Part shown: in pieces, positions 22,809 to 32,955 of the stretch
How positions within the stretch are numbered: position 1 is the first letter of the stretch
How the letters are laid out: each line of letters opens with the position of its first letter
NCBI RefSeq assembly: GCF_954871325.1
Contig: NC_088775.1
Coordinates: forward strand, 58,753,561 to 58,817,560
Source: Gordionus sp. m RMFG-2023
Lineage: Eukaryota > Nematomorpha > Gordioida > Chordodea > Parachordodidae
DNA: 64,000 bases
Reading direction: 5' to 3'
Translations under genes and position numbers: made by a program
Notes under the pieces: model-generated
Told to the model about the DNA's origin: nothing
The model's database searches: none
The model's input: the letters and a program-made list of their open reading frames with translations, nothing else

Positions 22809-23336
22809 CTATGATAAAATAAATAATGGTTTACTCAAATATCTTGGCTCCCTCATACGTCTACTGAATAGATGGTGCTTAATATTTTTGAGAAGCATGC
22901 CTTTAAAAATAGGAATTATGATTTTTCCTTGATCGGTAAAGCTTACCACACCTATCATTGTGCCGCGATGTCCCAATGGGTTTAATCTATTTAGCATGGC
23001 TGTAATGTGCTTTATTTTTTTATGCAAAAAGTGCTCATCAAAAAATATATCTTATAAAAGAGTTATTTCTTTAATTAATTTTTTTTAAATAATTTTTACT
23101 TGAGTAGCTCTAATCGAGCAAATGTATTCTAAAGGTGAAGAACGGCCATCTATGACAAACACAATATCTAACTTATCGATTTTTTTTAGCGATAAATTAT
23201 TTTTGATCATTTTGACTAAATTATTTAACTCATCCAAGTAAGCAGTGTTAATAGTAATGTTGTTAGCCAGGTTCTTTTCAAAACAAAACAAAAGTGATAA
23301 TAAAATTATAGTCTTTAATGAGGATAATATTTCCAT
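22809..23336 (-). CDS. Secreted von Willebrand factor A-domain protein, 3'-truncated, one intron
   Basis: This is the only likely host gene. From the ATG at 23334-23336 the protein starts with a signal peptide (MEILSSLKTIILLSLLFCFE), then DKLDIVFVIDGRSSPLEYI, whose DxxFVIDGxSS is the first strand and MIDAS metal site of a vWA domain. Exon 1 would end at 23100; a 66-bp intron (23034-23099, GTAAAA to TTTTGATGAG) keeps the frame into HFLHKKIKHITAMLNRLN, PLGHRGTMIGVVSFTDQG and KIIIPIF, a good match to the central vWA strands. The frame then runs to a stop at 22809 with no further vWA signal, although GTATGAG near 22858 would be a fair donor for another intron. The domain lacks its last third. A hAT end at 22712 lies 97 bp away. 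The vWA call is strong; the intron is inferred from frame and splice dinucleotides. Confidence 0.68.
23034..23099 (-). other. Predicted 66-bp intron of the vWA gene
   Basis: On the minus strand the segment begins GTAAAAATTATTT and ends TTTTTTGATGAG. Its removal joins a CAA codon to CAC in phase 0 and continues the vWA domain without a stop, whereas reading through meets in-frame stops. No cDNA is available to confirm it. Confidence 0.5.
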
Positions 23337-24024
23337 TTTATACTTTAAAAATTAAAATAAATTATATTTTAATTTCAATTTAAGGCAAATTTATGAATAA
23401 AATATATCTGAGATCCAATATTTATATAGTTTTATAAAATCTATAATAAATGATTTAGGTAATTAGCTAAATCATTTTAAATCTTTTTTTAAAATCAATG
23501 TCCTATTACATCATTTATAAAAAAAATATATTCTTACTCTTATATCAAAATAAGTGTAAATATTTTACTAAATTTATCTTTATTTATTATATATTTTTTA
23601 GGTCCTTATTTTAATATTTTCCAATGTATCTATCAATAAAAAAAATGCAAATTTATCAAATGTCATAGAGAAACTATCATAAAGTCAATGAACGCCTTAA
23701 TATTTTCTTGCAATATGATATCATAAAAATGATTATAATTAGAGGTCCTTTTCAATCAACTAGCTAACTCAAATTATATTTCTTTTTTTATAAATCTTTG
23801 AATTTTAGTAAAATTTTAATAGGCCAAATTAAAATTTTTATATATCTTTTTATTACATATCTTGATTAATTTACTATTTGAAAATAAATTACAAAATTTG
23901 CTTAGATGCCCTAATCTATAAAAATGATATAGTAAATTCACAAAAAATTAAACAACTTTATGATAATGATACAATTACAAATGCACAATACAGATGTGAA
24001 AACAATTGAGTGATAAAACGGTTG
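23337..24024. other. Upstream region of the vWA gene, no other gene seen
   Basis: AT-rich sequence that should include the vWA promoter, but no distinctive element stands out. Nothing else is recognised up to the ATAGAGAA array. Confidence 0.4.
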
Positions 24025-24580
24025 AGGGTATCCCATCTTTACAGAGAATCTTTTATAGAGAATGCAAATATAGAGAAACTTTTATAGAGAAAACAATTGT
24101 AGAGAATGTCGTTTATAAAGAATATCGTTTATAGAGAATTTATTTTATAGAGAAACTTTTAAAGAGAAAACAATTATAGAGAATGTCGTTTATAGAGAAT
24201 CTCACTTACAGAGAATGATTTTGTAGAGAATATCGTTTATAGAGAATGATTTTATAGAGAATTTATTTTATAGAGAAACTTTTAAAGAGAAAACAATTAT
24301 AGAGAATGTCGTTTATAGAGAATCTCATTTATAGAGAATGATTTTGTAGAGAATTTCGTTTATAGAGAATGATTTTATAGAGAATTTATTTTATAGAGAA
24401 ACTTTTAAAGAGAAAACAATTATAGAATGTCGTTTATAGAGAATTATTTTATAGAGAATATTTTACAGAGAATTGTTTTACAGAGAATTATTTTATAGAG
24501 AATATTTTACAGAGAATTGTTTTAGAGAGAATTATTTTATAGAGAAGGATTTTATAGAGAATAATTTTATAGAATTTTAT
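24025..24580. repeat. ATAGAGAA array (about 40 short units in higher-order blocks)
   Basis: Octamers ATAGAGAA, ACAGAGAA and AAAGAGAA occur every 8-22 bp, separated by TGATTTT, TTTATTTT or TGTCGTTT. A higher-order block containing ACTTTTAAAGAGAAAACAAT occurs three times (about 24147, 24269, 24402), so larger units of about 120-135 bp were duplicated. No transcript-like or coding pattern is evident. Confidence 0.85.
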
Positions 24581-24964
24581 AGAAAATGAATTAAGTATTA
24601 TTATAGAAATAAATTTTCTCAAAAAAAGGCAGATGCCGTCATATAAATTCTCGGAACCCTTGAATAGAAAAAGGGAAAAAATAATCATAAAAAAATTTAT
24701 TCACGTTCCTGATTTGTATTGCTTATGAATAATTATGATAATATTTTTGAGTTTCCTCTTGTTATTTTTTTTAAAATACGCTGAACAATTAGAAGTAGTA
24801 ATACTAAAATTATGAAAATGTTTCCTTCTTTATCAGTTTCTAATAGTGATTTGCTTTAACTAGTAGAGTAGTCATTTAAAAAAAAACTATTAGCAACAAA
24901 GCCAGCCTTACGCCAATTGTTTTAGAAAATTTTGTCAATATTTAGTTGCTTTGTGCATTATTTT
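24581..24964. other. Non-coding AT-rich gap
   Basis: No gene or element is recognised. The reverse-strand open frame crossing the end of the ATAGAGAA array (24488-24688) reads Ile/Lys/Phe-rich because of the repeat and is not credible. Confidence 0.4.
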
Positions 24965-25165
24965 AATCTGCTTGGCCCGGCCCCGATTTTTAAAAAATAT
25001 ATTATCTATTTTTAATTTGCCTAGATAATAATGGTGTTAAAATATTTGGTTTTAAAATATATGGCCCGGCTCGAGTTTTTTAAAAAAAGCTTTTTTTGAC
25101 CCGGCCCGTGTATTTAAAAAAATTAAAATACGTCCCGGGTTTAAGGTCGGGCCTGTAGGTCTCTG
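24965..25165. mobile_element. hAT-like terminus with GGCCCGG words
   Basis: GCCCGGCCCCGA at 24976, GGCCCGGCTCGAG at 25060, ACCCGGCCCGTG at 25100 and GGTCGGGCCTG at 25145 precede GTAGGTCTCTG ending at 25165. The inverse, CAGAGACCTACAGGCCCGACC, matches the terminus at 28917 and the right edge of the MITE at 22087. Only the right end is present. Confidence 0.6.
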
Positions 25166-25261
25166 ATTTATAGTGCGCTTTTATAATTTCCCTAATAAAT
25201 CTGATTTTACCAATTCCGAAGAGAATCTACCATGGGAATTTCATACGATTGCGCCAAAATA

Positions 25262-25920
25262 TTTTTGCATTTAATAATTTTATTTTGTTCTATTTTTTCA
25301 TTTTAAATCATAAATTGAGCGCGTTTTATTAAATTTTATATCTGATTTTGCCGAAAATGCATTATGATATGTGTAGAATATATCCACCCTATAAATTTCA
25401 GAAGATCTTATATTAAACTTCTGAAGAAATTTTAATTTACATTAATCTGAAATTTATAAGTAGTGTTAGTAGCCTAAAAATCAGCTAAACATAATTTGGC
25501 TTAACCGAAAAATCGCCTAAAATTAATTAGACAAAATGTAGGGACTGGGAGCTAGGCTAATCGCCCGTCAGCGTTACGCAACACTAAGCCTAGCCTTTAT
25601 TAAAATTATTTTATATATTTATTATGTAACGATATATGACGGGCGATTAACCGACTCCTTAGCCGATGCTTAATTTTTGAATAATTAGTTTTCGCTATTT
25701 TTATGCTAAGCCTAATTATGCTTAGACGATTTTTTAATCTAAAAACTTGGCTAACGTTTTTGAATTGCCTAAAATTAACCGATTGCGCAACATTAAGGGT
25801 GGGTATTCTACACTTATTCAGGTGCATTTCTGTCAAAATCAGATTTTTAAATTTAATAAAACGCACTCAATTAATGATTTTAAATGCAAATAACAAAAAA
25901 TAAAACATTACCCATTAAAC
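25262..25920. repeat. Inverted repeat (about 130-bp arms) enclosing hAT-like fragments
   Basis: The left arm 25262-25391 and the right arm 25796-25920 are inverted copies: TTATTAAATTTTATATCTGA in the left matches the inverse of the right around 25838-25862, and both carry GTGTAGAATA next to CCACCCT. Between them lie GCCTAA, CGATTA and TTAGCCG words and the phrases TAGTGTTAGTAGCC (25459) and CGTTACGCAACACTA (to about 25585), which look like the two ends of a roughly 125-bp hAT MITE. No target duplication is clear. Confidence 0.65.
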
Positions 25921-25989
25921 TATCGCCTTACCAACATTAAGTTTAGTTAAAAGATCATTAGAGTACTGTCTAATATTCACAGGGTAGGC

Positions 25990-26160
25990 AGGGAAGACCA
26001 GGGTTGGTTGGATCAATTTCTGTCAAAATCGTCATAGGTCCGAAAATAATTGTATCTGAATTTACAAAATACAAAATGATAGTTCAAACCCTTACCTAAA
26101 AATTATACATGGACAAAATTTAAAATAATACACTTTTTTCTCTAAATTGATTTTAGTAAA
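25990..26160. mobile_element. Diverged end of the GGGGAGACTGGGGTTAG family
   Basis: GGGAAGACCAGGGTTGGTTG followed by GATCAA at 25991 resembles the outer ends at 10364 and 21406 (inverse: GGGGAGATTGGGGTTAGTCG, then AACCAA). ATGGACAAAATTTAAAATAA near 26108 resembles ATGGACAAAATATATTTTGA near 10473. It is a decayed copy of that family with the other end not found. Confidence 0.45.
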
Positions 26161-28059
26161 ATAAAAATTTCTTATTACAAGCCTAAACTCCTTAGGAGTA
26201 TAGAGAAAGGTGAATCAAAAAGTTTAAAATGTTTTTTATAGGTTTTTTGAACTTGTTAAACATTCCGAAGATCAGACATTTAATATTTATAAGAAATTTT
26301 TTATTTACATATAGGGATTATATTTATTGATACCAATTTGTTTAAATATGGTTGGTTCACAGACAAGCTTGTCATCATATGATTATAAGAAGCTTTGTAT
26401 CATGATATACACTGATTTCCATCACATTGTAATGTCTTTCTTTAAAAAATATCGAAGCTTGATATTTGCAGCAGATTGCACAATATTTTACTAACTCTTT
26501 TACACTTAGAAGTTATTTTAAATACCTAATTATCAAAAGATTTTTCATCATATACTACCCCCTTCTTCCCCCACTCTCCTCATTTATAACACATCAAAAT
26601 TAGAACAACGGAATTCCAAATACAAACTACCCATTTTAATTTCAATGCCAATCATGAGTTATAACCCCTTCCCCTGTGGTAAAAGGTCCTGTTTAACATT
26701 GTTTGAATGGTTAAGCGTCTTTTTATTATTGGTAGTCGGTCTATAGATCTGTTATAAGCAAGTATAATTATCATTAATATTTAAATTTCTTCGTATCATT
26801 AGGGCTAATTATTTATTCAAACTTTTCTGTTGGGAGGAGGGGTGGATGTTTCAAAAAAATTTTCATGATTAAAGCAATATTTTTATTTTCCAGCATAGCA
26901 TAAGGATTTTCATTATCTAAGCTTCCTGAGACAGTTATATATAAAGGCATAGAAAATGTAAAAAAGAGATATTTTCCACCTTTCGATTTTTTAGGGTTGT
27001 ATCTACTCCTTGAAGTACAACTCACAAAGTAAATATTTCATTCCATTAAATTTTCTCATCTTCAGCGATGATAGTAACGTCCAATCACTATTATCGCCAC
27101 TCTAATAAAATTTATGACATTCATCAGATTAAAAATATAGCAACTGAACTGAAATGGAAATCTATAATTTGTGTTAAAAATAGCTAAGTTATTTTTAATA
27201 ATATATGAGGCATGTTCAATTCATTCAATTTTAGCTCTACTTATATTTATTATATTTCTATATCTATTTTTATATAATTTTGTCTTTGATCACATAATTG
27301 GAAAAAAGACTCGTCAGGAAGCAAGAACTTAGCAAGAATCAATTAAGGAAATCAATAATCTATTTTTTTCCGAATTCTTAAGTCACAATAGTGGCAATTT
27401 CATCATCAGAGATTACACGAATTAAGTACTGAGATGGATAGTAATTCAAATCGAAAATCTACCTTTGATGCTGAATATTGTTTCATGTCTTGTTGTGATA
27501 AGCTTTGACCTTTTCTTTTTGATTAAACAATAAGAGAACTTTATATAAATTTACTATCAAAAAATGTTTATCAAGTCCATACTAAATCCCTCACTAATTA
27601 AAGCATGCTTTGTCAAAGAATAATATAAATCCGAGGTCTAATTATCTTTTTGGCTCAATGTTTTAAATAAAACTTTTTTTCTTAGTGCCTTGCAAATTTT
27701 ATTTATTTCGGCCAAAGCTCCATCCAAAATCTTTATTTTTAGGAGCCTAGCCATAATTTTAAATTTTAGGCCTGAGCTTGTCCTGTCCCAAATTTAATTG
27801 AAAAATATACCTAAACGCATATTAAACAATCAATTAATATAAAAATTTAATTCCTTTACCCTAATCTTTAGAGAAATCTATTTTATTGCTTAGAATCTTT
27901 TTTATATTTTTTGAGTCAAAAAAATCAAAAGCCTTAACCCTATTTTAAAAAAAAATATTTTTAAACCCAAGCCCAACTTTAACTTAATTTCCAGGTTCAA
28001 GTAAGTCTGTCTAAAGGCCGATAATAAAATTGTAGTTTTCATCAAACTCCATTCCCGAT
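26161..28059. other. Unrecognised AT-rich stretch
   Basis: No confident gene. A 70-codon minus-strand frame at 26813-27025 has a mixed composition (it includes KYLFFTFSMPLYITVSGSL) but no domain I know, no clear splice context and no signal peptide. Near 27900-28020, AACCCAAGCCCAAC and AGGTTCAAGTAAGTCTG look like another worn hAT-type subterminal zone. The rest is unexplained. Confidence 0.35.
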
Positions 28060-28067
28060 ATAGCAAC

Positions 28068-28245
28068 TGATGTAATTCATTTGAGATGATGCATTCGCGA
28101 CAATGAATTCGCGATAATACATTTGCGATAATGCATTCGCTATAATATTTTCGCTGTATTATACTCGCTATAATGCATGATAATGCGTTCGCTATAATAC
28201 ATTCGCGATAATGCATTTGCGGTAATGCATTCGCTATAATATTTT
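28068..28245. repeat. 14-bp array of ATTCGCGATAATGC units
   Basis: About 11 units of the type GATAATGCATTCGC, with GCGATAATAC and GCTATAATAT variants, run in one direction. Such short phased arrays are typical of pogo/Tigger-type termini, where they bind the transposase. The related array at 32750-32950 runs in the opposite orientation. The open frame across it (27902-28216) repeats RECIIANAL-like words because of the array and is not a gene. Confidence 0.75.
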
Positions 28246-28916
28246 ATATAGAAACCTTCAATTTACGGTTTTGGTTTTTTAGGAAGGACAAAATTATGGT
28301 GCTTATAAATCAAAAATTTTGGTTTCTCTATAAATATGTGGAACCCCAAATAGAGATAGGCACTTTTCGACACTCAATATATTAAAGCCATCGCATACAT
28401 CTAAATGTGTACCATTAGAGATTAATGAATTCTTAGTTATCTATATTAAAAAGATTTATGAATAAAATTTTTATAATAAAATAGAAAGAAAATTATATTT
28501 AGAAACGTCTTCCGAAACGCAGAACGAACGGGAATGTGACATATTTTTTACCCAAGCAACTGGTTAAAACCTTTTCTTAATTAAAATTAAAATCAAGATT
28601 CTCGTCCGGCATATTATATCCATAAGGGTAAAGTTAAGAACCCTTCTATAGGCTAATTTAGGTAGCTGACATATAAATGCAATATATAAAAATTTTAAAA
28701 ATGGTTAGTTCAGTTTAGATTCTCTTTAATAACGGTTAATACATATTTAACAAATCGTTTCAGGTTTGGTTTAGCTGAGTTAATAATCAAGCTAAACCTT
28801 GATATGAACTAAAAAGATTTTACAAAAAAACCATTGTTGAAACAAATAAAGTCATCGAAAAAATACAACAAATAAACTGAATTGTATTATTAAAATGTTA
28901 ATTTTGATATATTTTT
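28246..28916. other. Unrecognised stretch
   Basis: No gene or element is recognised. The composition between 28490 and 28640 is slightly less AT-rich (ACGTCTTCCGAAACGCAGAA) but no reading frame persists. Confidence 0.35.
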
Positions 28917-29110
28917 CAGAGACCTGCAGAGGTACCATTTGCACGGCCCGGCCCGGTTTTAAATTTTTTAGGCCCGGCCCGGCCCGGTCCGGATATTTTT
29001 AAAAAAAATTTTTTACGGCCCGGCCTAGCCCGGATTTAAAAATTTAAGGCCCGGCCCGGATATTTTTTAAAAAAAAAATTTCAGTTTTAAAATTATATTC
29101 GACCTGGTAT
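28917..29110. mobile_element. Left terminus of a hAT-like element with GGCCCGG words
   Basis: CAGAGACCTGCAGAGGTACC begins at 28917, followed by seven or so GGCCCGG words up to about 29060. The terminus is shared with 22087 and 25165. The hAT fragment at 29795-30314 is transcribed toward this end, which fits one element with its transposase 3' end about 0.9 kb inside the terminus; the 29110-29790 interval would be its AT-rich subterminal part. Confidence 0.6.
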
Positions 29111-29794
29111 ATACAAAAATTCACCTATGATGTATTTTACCATATTTTTCAGCGAGTATTATCGCTTATTATTTAAAAAATACATTTAAAAAGCTAATAT
29201 TTTGAGAATATTATATTGAATTTATAAAAATTTTAAAACTGTTATTTATAAAAATGGATATTTTCAGCATATACTATATTTTATATTGCATTTATAAAAA
29301 TAAAACTAATATTCATAAAAATGGTAATAATATTTATCATATACTATATTTTATATTACATTAAAAAAAATTAAACTAATATTTAATTTATAAAAATGGA
29401 AAATATTTTGAGAATATAATATATTGTATTTAATTTACTATTTAATTTATAAAATAAAAATAAATCGCTATTTAAAAAAATGCATGTATAATAAATAGTA
29501 TTTTGAAAATATAATCTAATTGCACAATATTCATATAATTTATTTTATAATATAAATTTTTAACAAAAGAAGATAATTGTATTATATAATATTGTAAAAA
29601 AAAATAATGAAAAATGTTGGATTAAAAACTTTCAAGACTCAAGGTAAATATAATAAATGCAATAAATATTTGACAGTTTGCAAAGTAAAAAACCAGCATG
29701 ATTGACGAAACCCTATACTCAAGAAAGATATTAAAAATTCACAAATTATCATGAAGATAGAGAATCATATCTACCTTTTCAGGTTGAAGATTAC

Positions 29795-30314
29795 TTTTTC
29801 TTTCTTCAAATTCCGCTCACAGCTTGCACTTGAAGCAGGAATTGCCAATACCCGTTTTGCCAATTTTTCTTAAATTGGAATATCGCTTTGATGAGCCGCC
29901 CACCACTCTAACAAATTATCCACCTTAATTGTTTCATCTATTTTTTTATTTATGTAATTATAATATTCATCATCGGGTATTGACATATTACCAGAATTAC
30001 CATAGCTCCATTTGTCATAAAACGATTCAGTTTGTTTAACAACAGTCGTAATTTGACTGATCGATGGTATTTCATTTACTTCCTGAGCCTCTTGTAATTT
30101 AATATAATCTTTTGTATAGTTTTCCGTCATCTTGCGATCTGTCCCTGACAACATTAATTGCTTGAATTTGGGATAGAGAAAAAGAGTGATACTTGTGTAA
30201 AACAAATTTTTCAATTATAAAATGCTTTATATTAAGTAAAATCAATTTTATTTCTCCTTTTTCGCTTTGAAAGGTATTACAAACTTCAAGAAGTTCATAA
30301 TACCAAATTACCAC
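29795..30314 (-). pseudogene. hAT transposase C-terminal fragment
   Basis: The minus strand from about 30314 reads through YELLEVCNTFQSE and, in another frame, TITLFLYPKFKQLML-like sequence to VDNLLEWWAAHQSDIPI at 29873-29925, one TAA codon, then EKLAKRVLAIPASSASCER ending about 29815. DNLLEWW..H..D.P and VLAIPASSASCER form the hAT dimerisation signature (I-P-A-S-S-A-x-x-E-R). The fragment has at least one frame change and one stop and lacks the catalytic N-terminal part. Confidence 0.8.
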
Positions 30315-30405
30315 TTTAAAAAGAATGTATTTTAAACTTAAAATATTTATTTATTATTTATTTTAATATTATGCTTAACATTTAAATATTCAAAAATCCG
30401 TTTGA

Positions 30406-30600
30406 GTGAAAATGAATATTTCTCAACCCTTAAATTTTTTAAATAACTTTTCTTTTCTAATTTTTTTAATTCATTTAATAATTGTGATATTGAATCAGGC
30501 TAAAAAGGAAGAATTGAATGGAAATATAAAAATTCATATTATTTCAGTTCATGGGACGAGCCTATATTTTATTGATGATGTCACAGCCTGCCTAAGGTAG
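30406..30600 (+). CDS. Possible small secreted or exon-like open frame
   Basis: The frame encodes 64 residues: MKMNISQPLNFLNNFSFLIF, a hydrophobic run to about residue 29 that could be a signal peptide or membrane anchor, then a polar segment with KIHIISVHGTSLYFIDDVTA. I do not recognise it. AAGGTAGTT at 30594-30602 could be a splice donor, so this may be a first exon, but no following exon is evident. It could equally be a chance frame in AT-rich DNA. Confidence 0.2.
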   Translation: MKMNISQPLNFLNNFSFLIFLIHLIIVILNQAKKEELNGNIKIHIISVHGTSLYFIDDVTACLR

Positions 30601-31189
30601 TTCTCTGCACAGCTCTGTGCTGCTAAATTTTTAACAATCGCTCAAATTTTTTCATAAATTTGCACTTTATCGTTTAAAATATTTTATTATATATAAGAAT
30701 GTTTATATTATAAATCTAATTAATAAATTCCAAGCATATCTTTGATTATCGGGCATATTTTTAATTATTTTCGTATCTTATGTCTGTGGCTATCCTATAA
30801 ATTAAAGATATTACAAAGTTGGGGCATCCCATTTTGACAAGGATTGACCTATCTTAATTAAATCTGCGATATATTTTACAGGTTGGCGAATTTCTATTTT
30901 TTATGGTTAATACAAACTTAAACCTCTTTCTGTTTCTGGGTTACTTATACTAATTATATTTACGAGTTTGTAGTTGTGGTTGATCCCATTTTTTAATATG
31001 TAGTTAGTAGTTAATAATTAAACTATACATTTTTTTTTATAAAATTAATTTGTAATTGAGATGATTTTTTTTCTAAAAAATATAACTACTTTTAATTATA
31101 TCATATAAATATTTTGATAATTTAAATTATCTTGGCAAATATTTTATTATACATAGATTATTTGGCAAGAGTTTTGACATCTTAAATTT
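30601..31189. other. Non-coding gap
   Basis: No gene or repeat is recognised; the sequence is AT-rich with no sustained frame. Confidence 0.35.
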
Positions 31190-31760
31190 ATTAGAGCTGC
31201 AAGCGTTGTCAATATCTTAATAATATTGATGAGCGTTTACGCTATCAGTTTATGGTTGGCATGAAAATGACGATATAGGGATGATTTCTTTATCCCAACG
31301 GTCTTGACAGAGGTAAAATTTATTATCATCCAATTTATTTTAGATCTTGCAATTGCTTCTGAGTGTGACAAAGAAATGGCTAACAAAAATATGTCGTTTG
31401 TTTGTAAGATCTAAAAAAAAAATGATGATAATGATAATTATTATAAACATCAATTTAATAATACCTTTGATAAAGCTTATAATAAAGCTAAACACAAAAA
31501 CTTTTGATAAAGGATATAATAAAACCAAATATAATAATAGTTTTGATAAGGGTTATAATAGAGAAAAATGTTTAAAATGTGAAGAAAGATGTTAAATGCG
31601 GCATGCAGCGAATGTAAAAAAAATAGTCATTATGCAGTTTATTATAAGTCAAAGAATATAAGTTATCTAATCGTGTCATCAAGAAATTCTTTTCATAATA
31701 TATGGAAGATGCAGCAAAACTGGGCAAAACTAACGAATAGGTTAATGGATTAAGCATTGT
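31190..31760 (+). mobile_element. Gag-like relic of an LTR retrotransposon
   Basis: Short plus-strand stretches look like the end of a Ty3/gypsy gag. DERLRYQFMVGMKM near 31230 resembles the gag segment before the nucleocapsid, and a Cys/His segment near 31570-31650 resembles zinc knuckles. The relic is fossil, with several breaks and no LTR. The assignment rests on weak motifs only. Confidence 0.35.
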
Positions 31761-32749
31761 AAGAAATTTATTAAAATTGGGGTATTTTTATCCGGTGTCT
31801 TTTTGTCTAAGGGTATTTATGTCCAGGACATTTATGTCCGGGATTCCAAAAATAGATAGAATAGTTACAAAATAATAATTGTCAACGCTCATTTTTACTT
31901 TAAAAAAAAAGATATCTTCCGCTCTAGCTACTATCAAAGAAAATGATTTATCAAAAAAAATTAAAATCTTCTTTTGTGCTTTTAAAAGTAGCAAATTTTC
32001 TAAATTAAATCTGTTTAACATACTAAACAAGCGCATTTATTTTAATAAAACAGATTTTATGGTAGTGATTTTTTTAAAAAAGTGGTTCCAATTTAAAAAA
32101 TTAAATTCAAACAAGAACAATATCAAATTAAAAATATATTTAAAAAAAACAAATAAGAATATATTAGAAATTATATTATTTTTTTTAAAAAAAAATTTTA
32201 TTTAGAAAAACATTAAAAAGAACTATAAAAATATTTAAAAAGCTACATATCACCCTAGAGAAGAATGAATGCGTAAAAAATTGGACCGGCAAATTTCAAG
32301 AAAAATCTGCTGATGAAGGTAAAATCCTATTTTGGGGTCCTCTGTAATCTGTCTCATTTTTTCCCTATGGTTTTAATGAAAAAGATAAAGATACTGTTAC
32401 AATGATATAAATATGTAAACGATAATATCAATCAAGTAAATTATATCCTAAAACAAAAATATAATTTGTTTATACATTAAAGTTCTCCCCACTACAAATT
32501 GAATTCGTCATGATAACTTAATGGGGGGTTTCGAAATTTTTTTAGAGTTGTATTTCTATTCTCTTCTACATTGTCTATGTCTTCCGTCATTGTTATTGAT
32601 ATTTCTTTAGCTCGTATATGGGTATTTCTCAGTTGGTCGGCATGCTTGTTTTTTATAATTCGATCAGACTCAACATACAATATCGCACTTTTACGTTAAG
32701 CCACTGTCTCTTCACGTGAGGTCAATTCAGCAAAACTTTAATCGCCAAA
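31761..32749. other. Unrecognised AT-rich stretch
   Basis: No gene is recognised. TTTATGTCCAGGACATTTAT at 31816 contains a short palindrome next to TTATCCGG and GTCCGGGA words. The open frames at 31788-32205 are Lys/Phe/Ile-rich on both strands and look like composition artefacts. Confidence 0.35.
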
Positions 32750-32955
32750 TTTTATCACGAATGTCGTTTATCGCGAATGAATTTTATACTGAAGGTAATA
32801 TAGCGAAACCAATTCGGCGAAGACTTAACCGCGAATTCACTAGTGCGAATACATTTTAGCCAATCATTTATCGCTAACCGTTTACAGCAACTTTTTTACC
32901 GCGAATGAGTTTGCGTGAAGTCATTATCGCGAGAGCATTACCGTAATAATAAATA
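32750..32955. repeat. Degenerate CGCGAAT array, opposite in orientation to 28068-28245
   Basis: Words such as ATCGCGAATG, CCGCGAATTC, GTGCGAAT, ATCGCTAA and ATCGCGAGAG occur about every 15-20 bp. The reverse complement reads ATTCGCGATAA and ATTCGCGGTAA, the same words as at 28068-28245. The copy is older and more diverged than the other array. Confidence 0.6.

Noticed and set aside
24025-24580. CRISPR array or structured RNA
   Set aside because: The repeats are 8 bp with variable 0-14-bp fillers, not 25-40-bp repeats with unique spacers, and the genome is eukaryotic with no cas genes.
26813-27025. 70-codon minus-strand frame considered as a host exon
   Set aside because: The composition is mixed, but I see no recognisable domain, convincing splice sites or neighbouring exon.
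27902-28216. 104-codon minus-strand frame with repeated RECIIANAL words
   Set aside because: It is a translation of the 14-bp ATTCGCG array.
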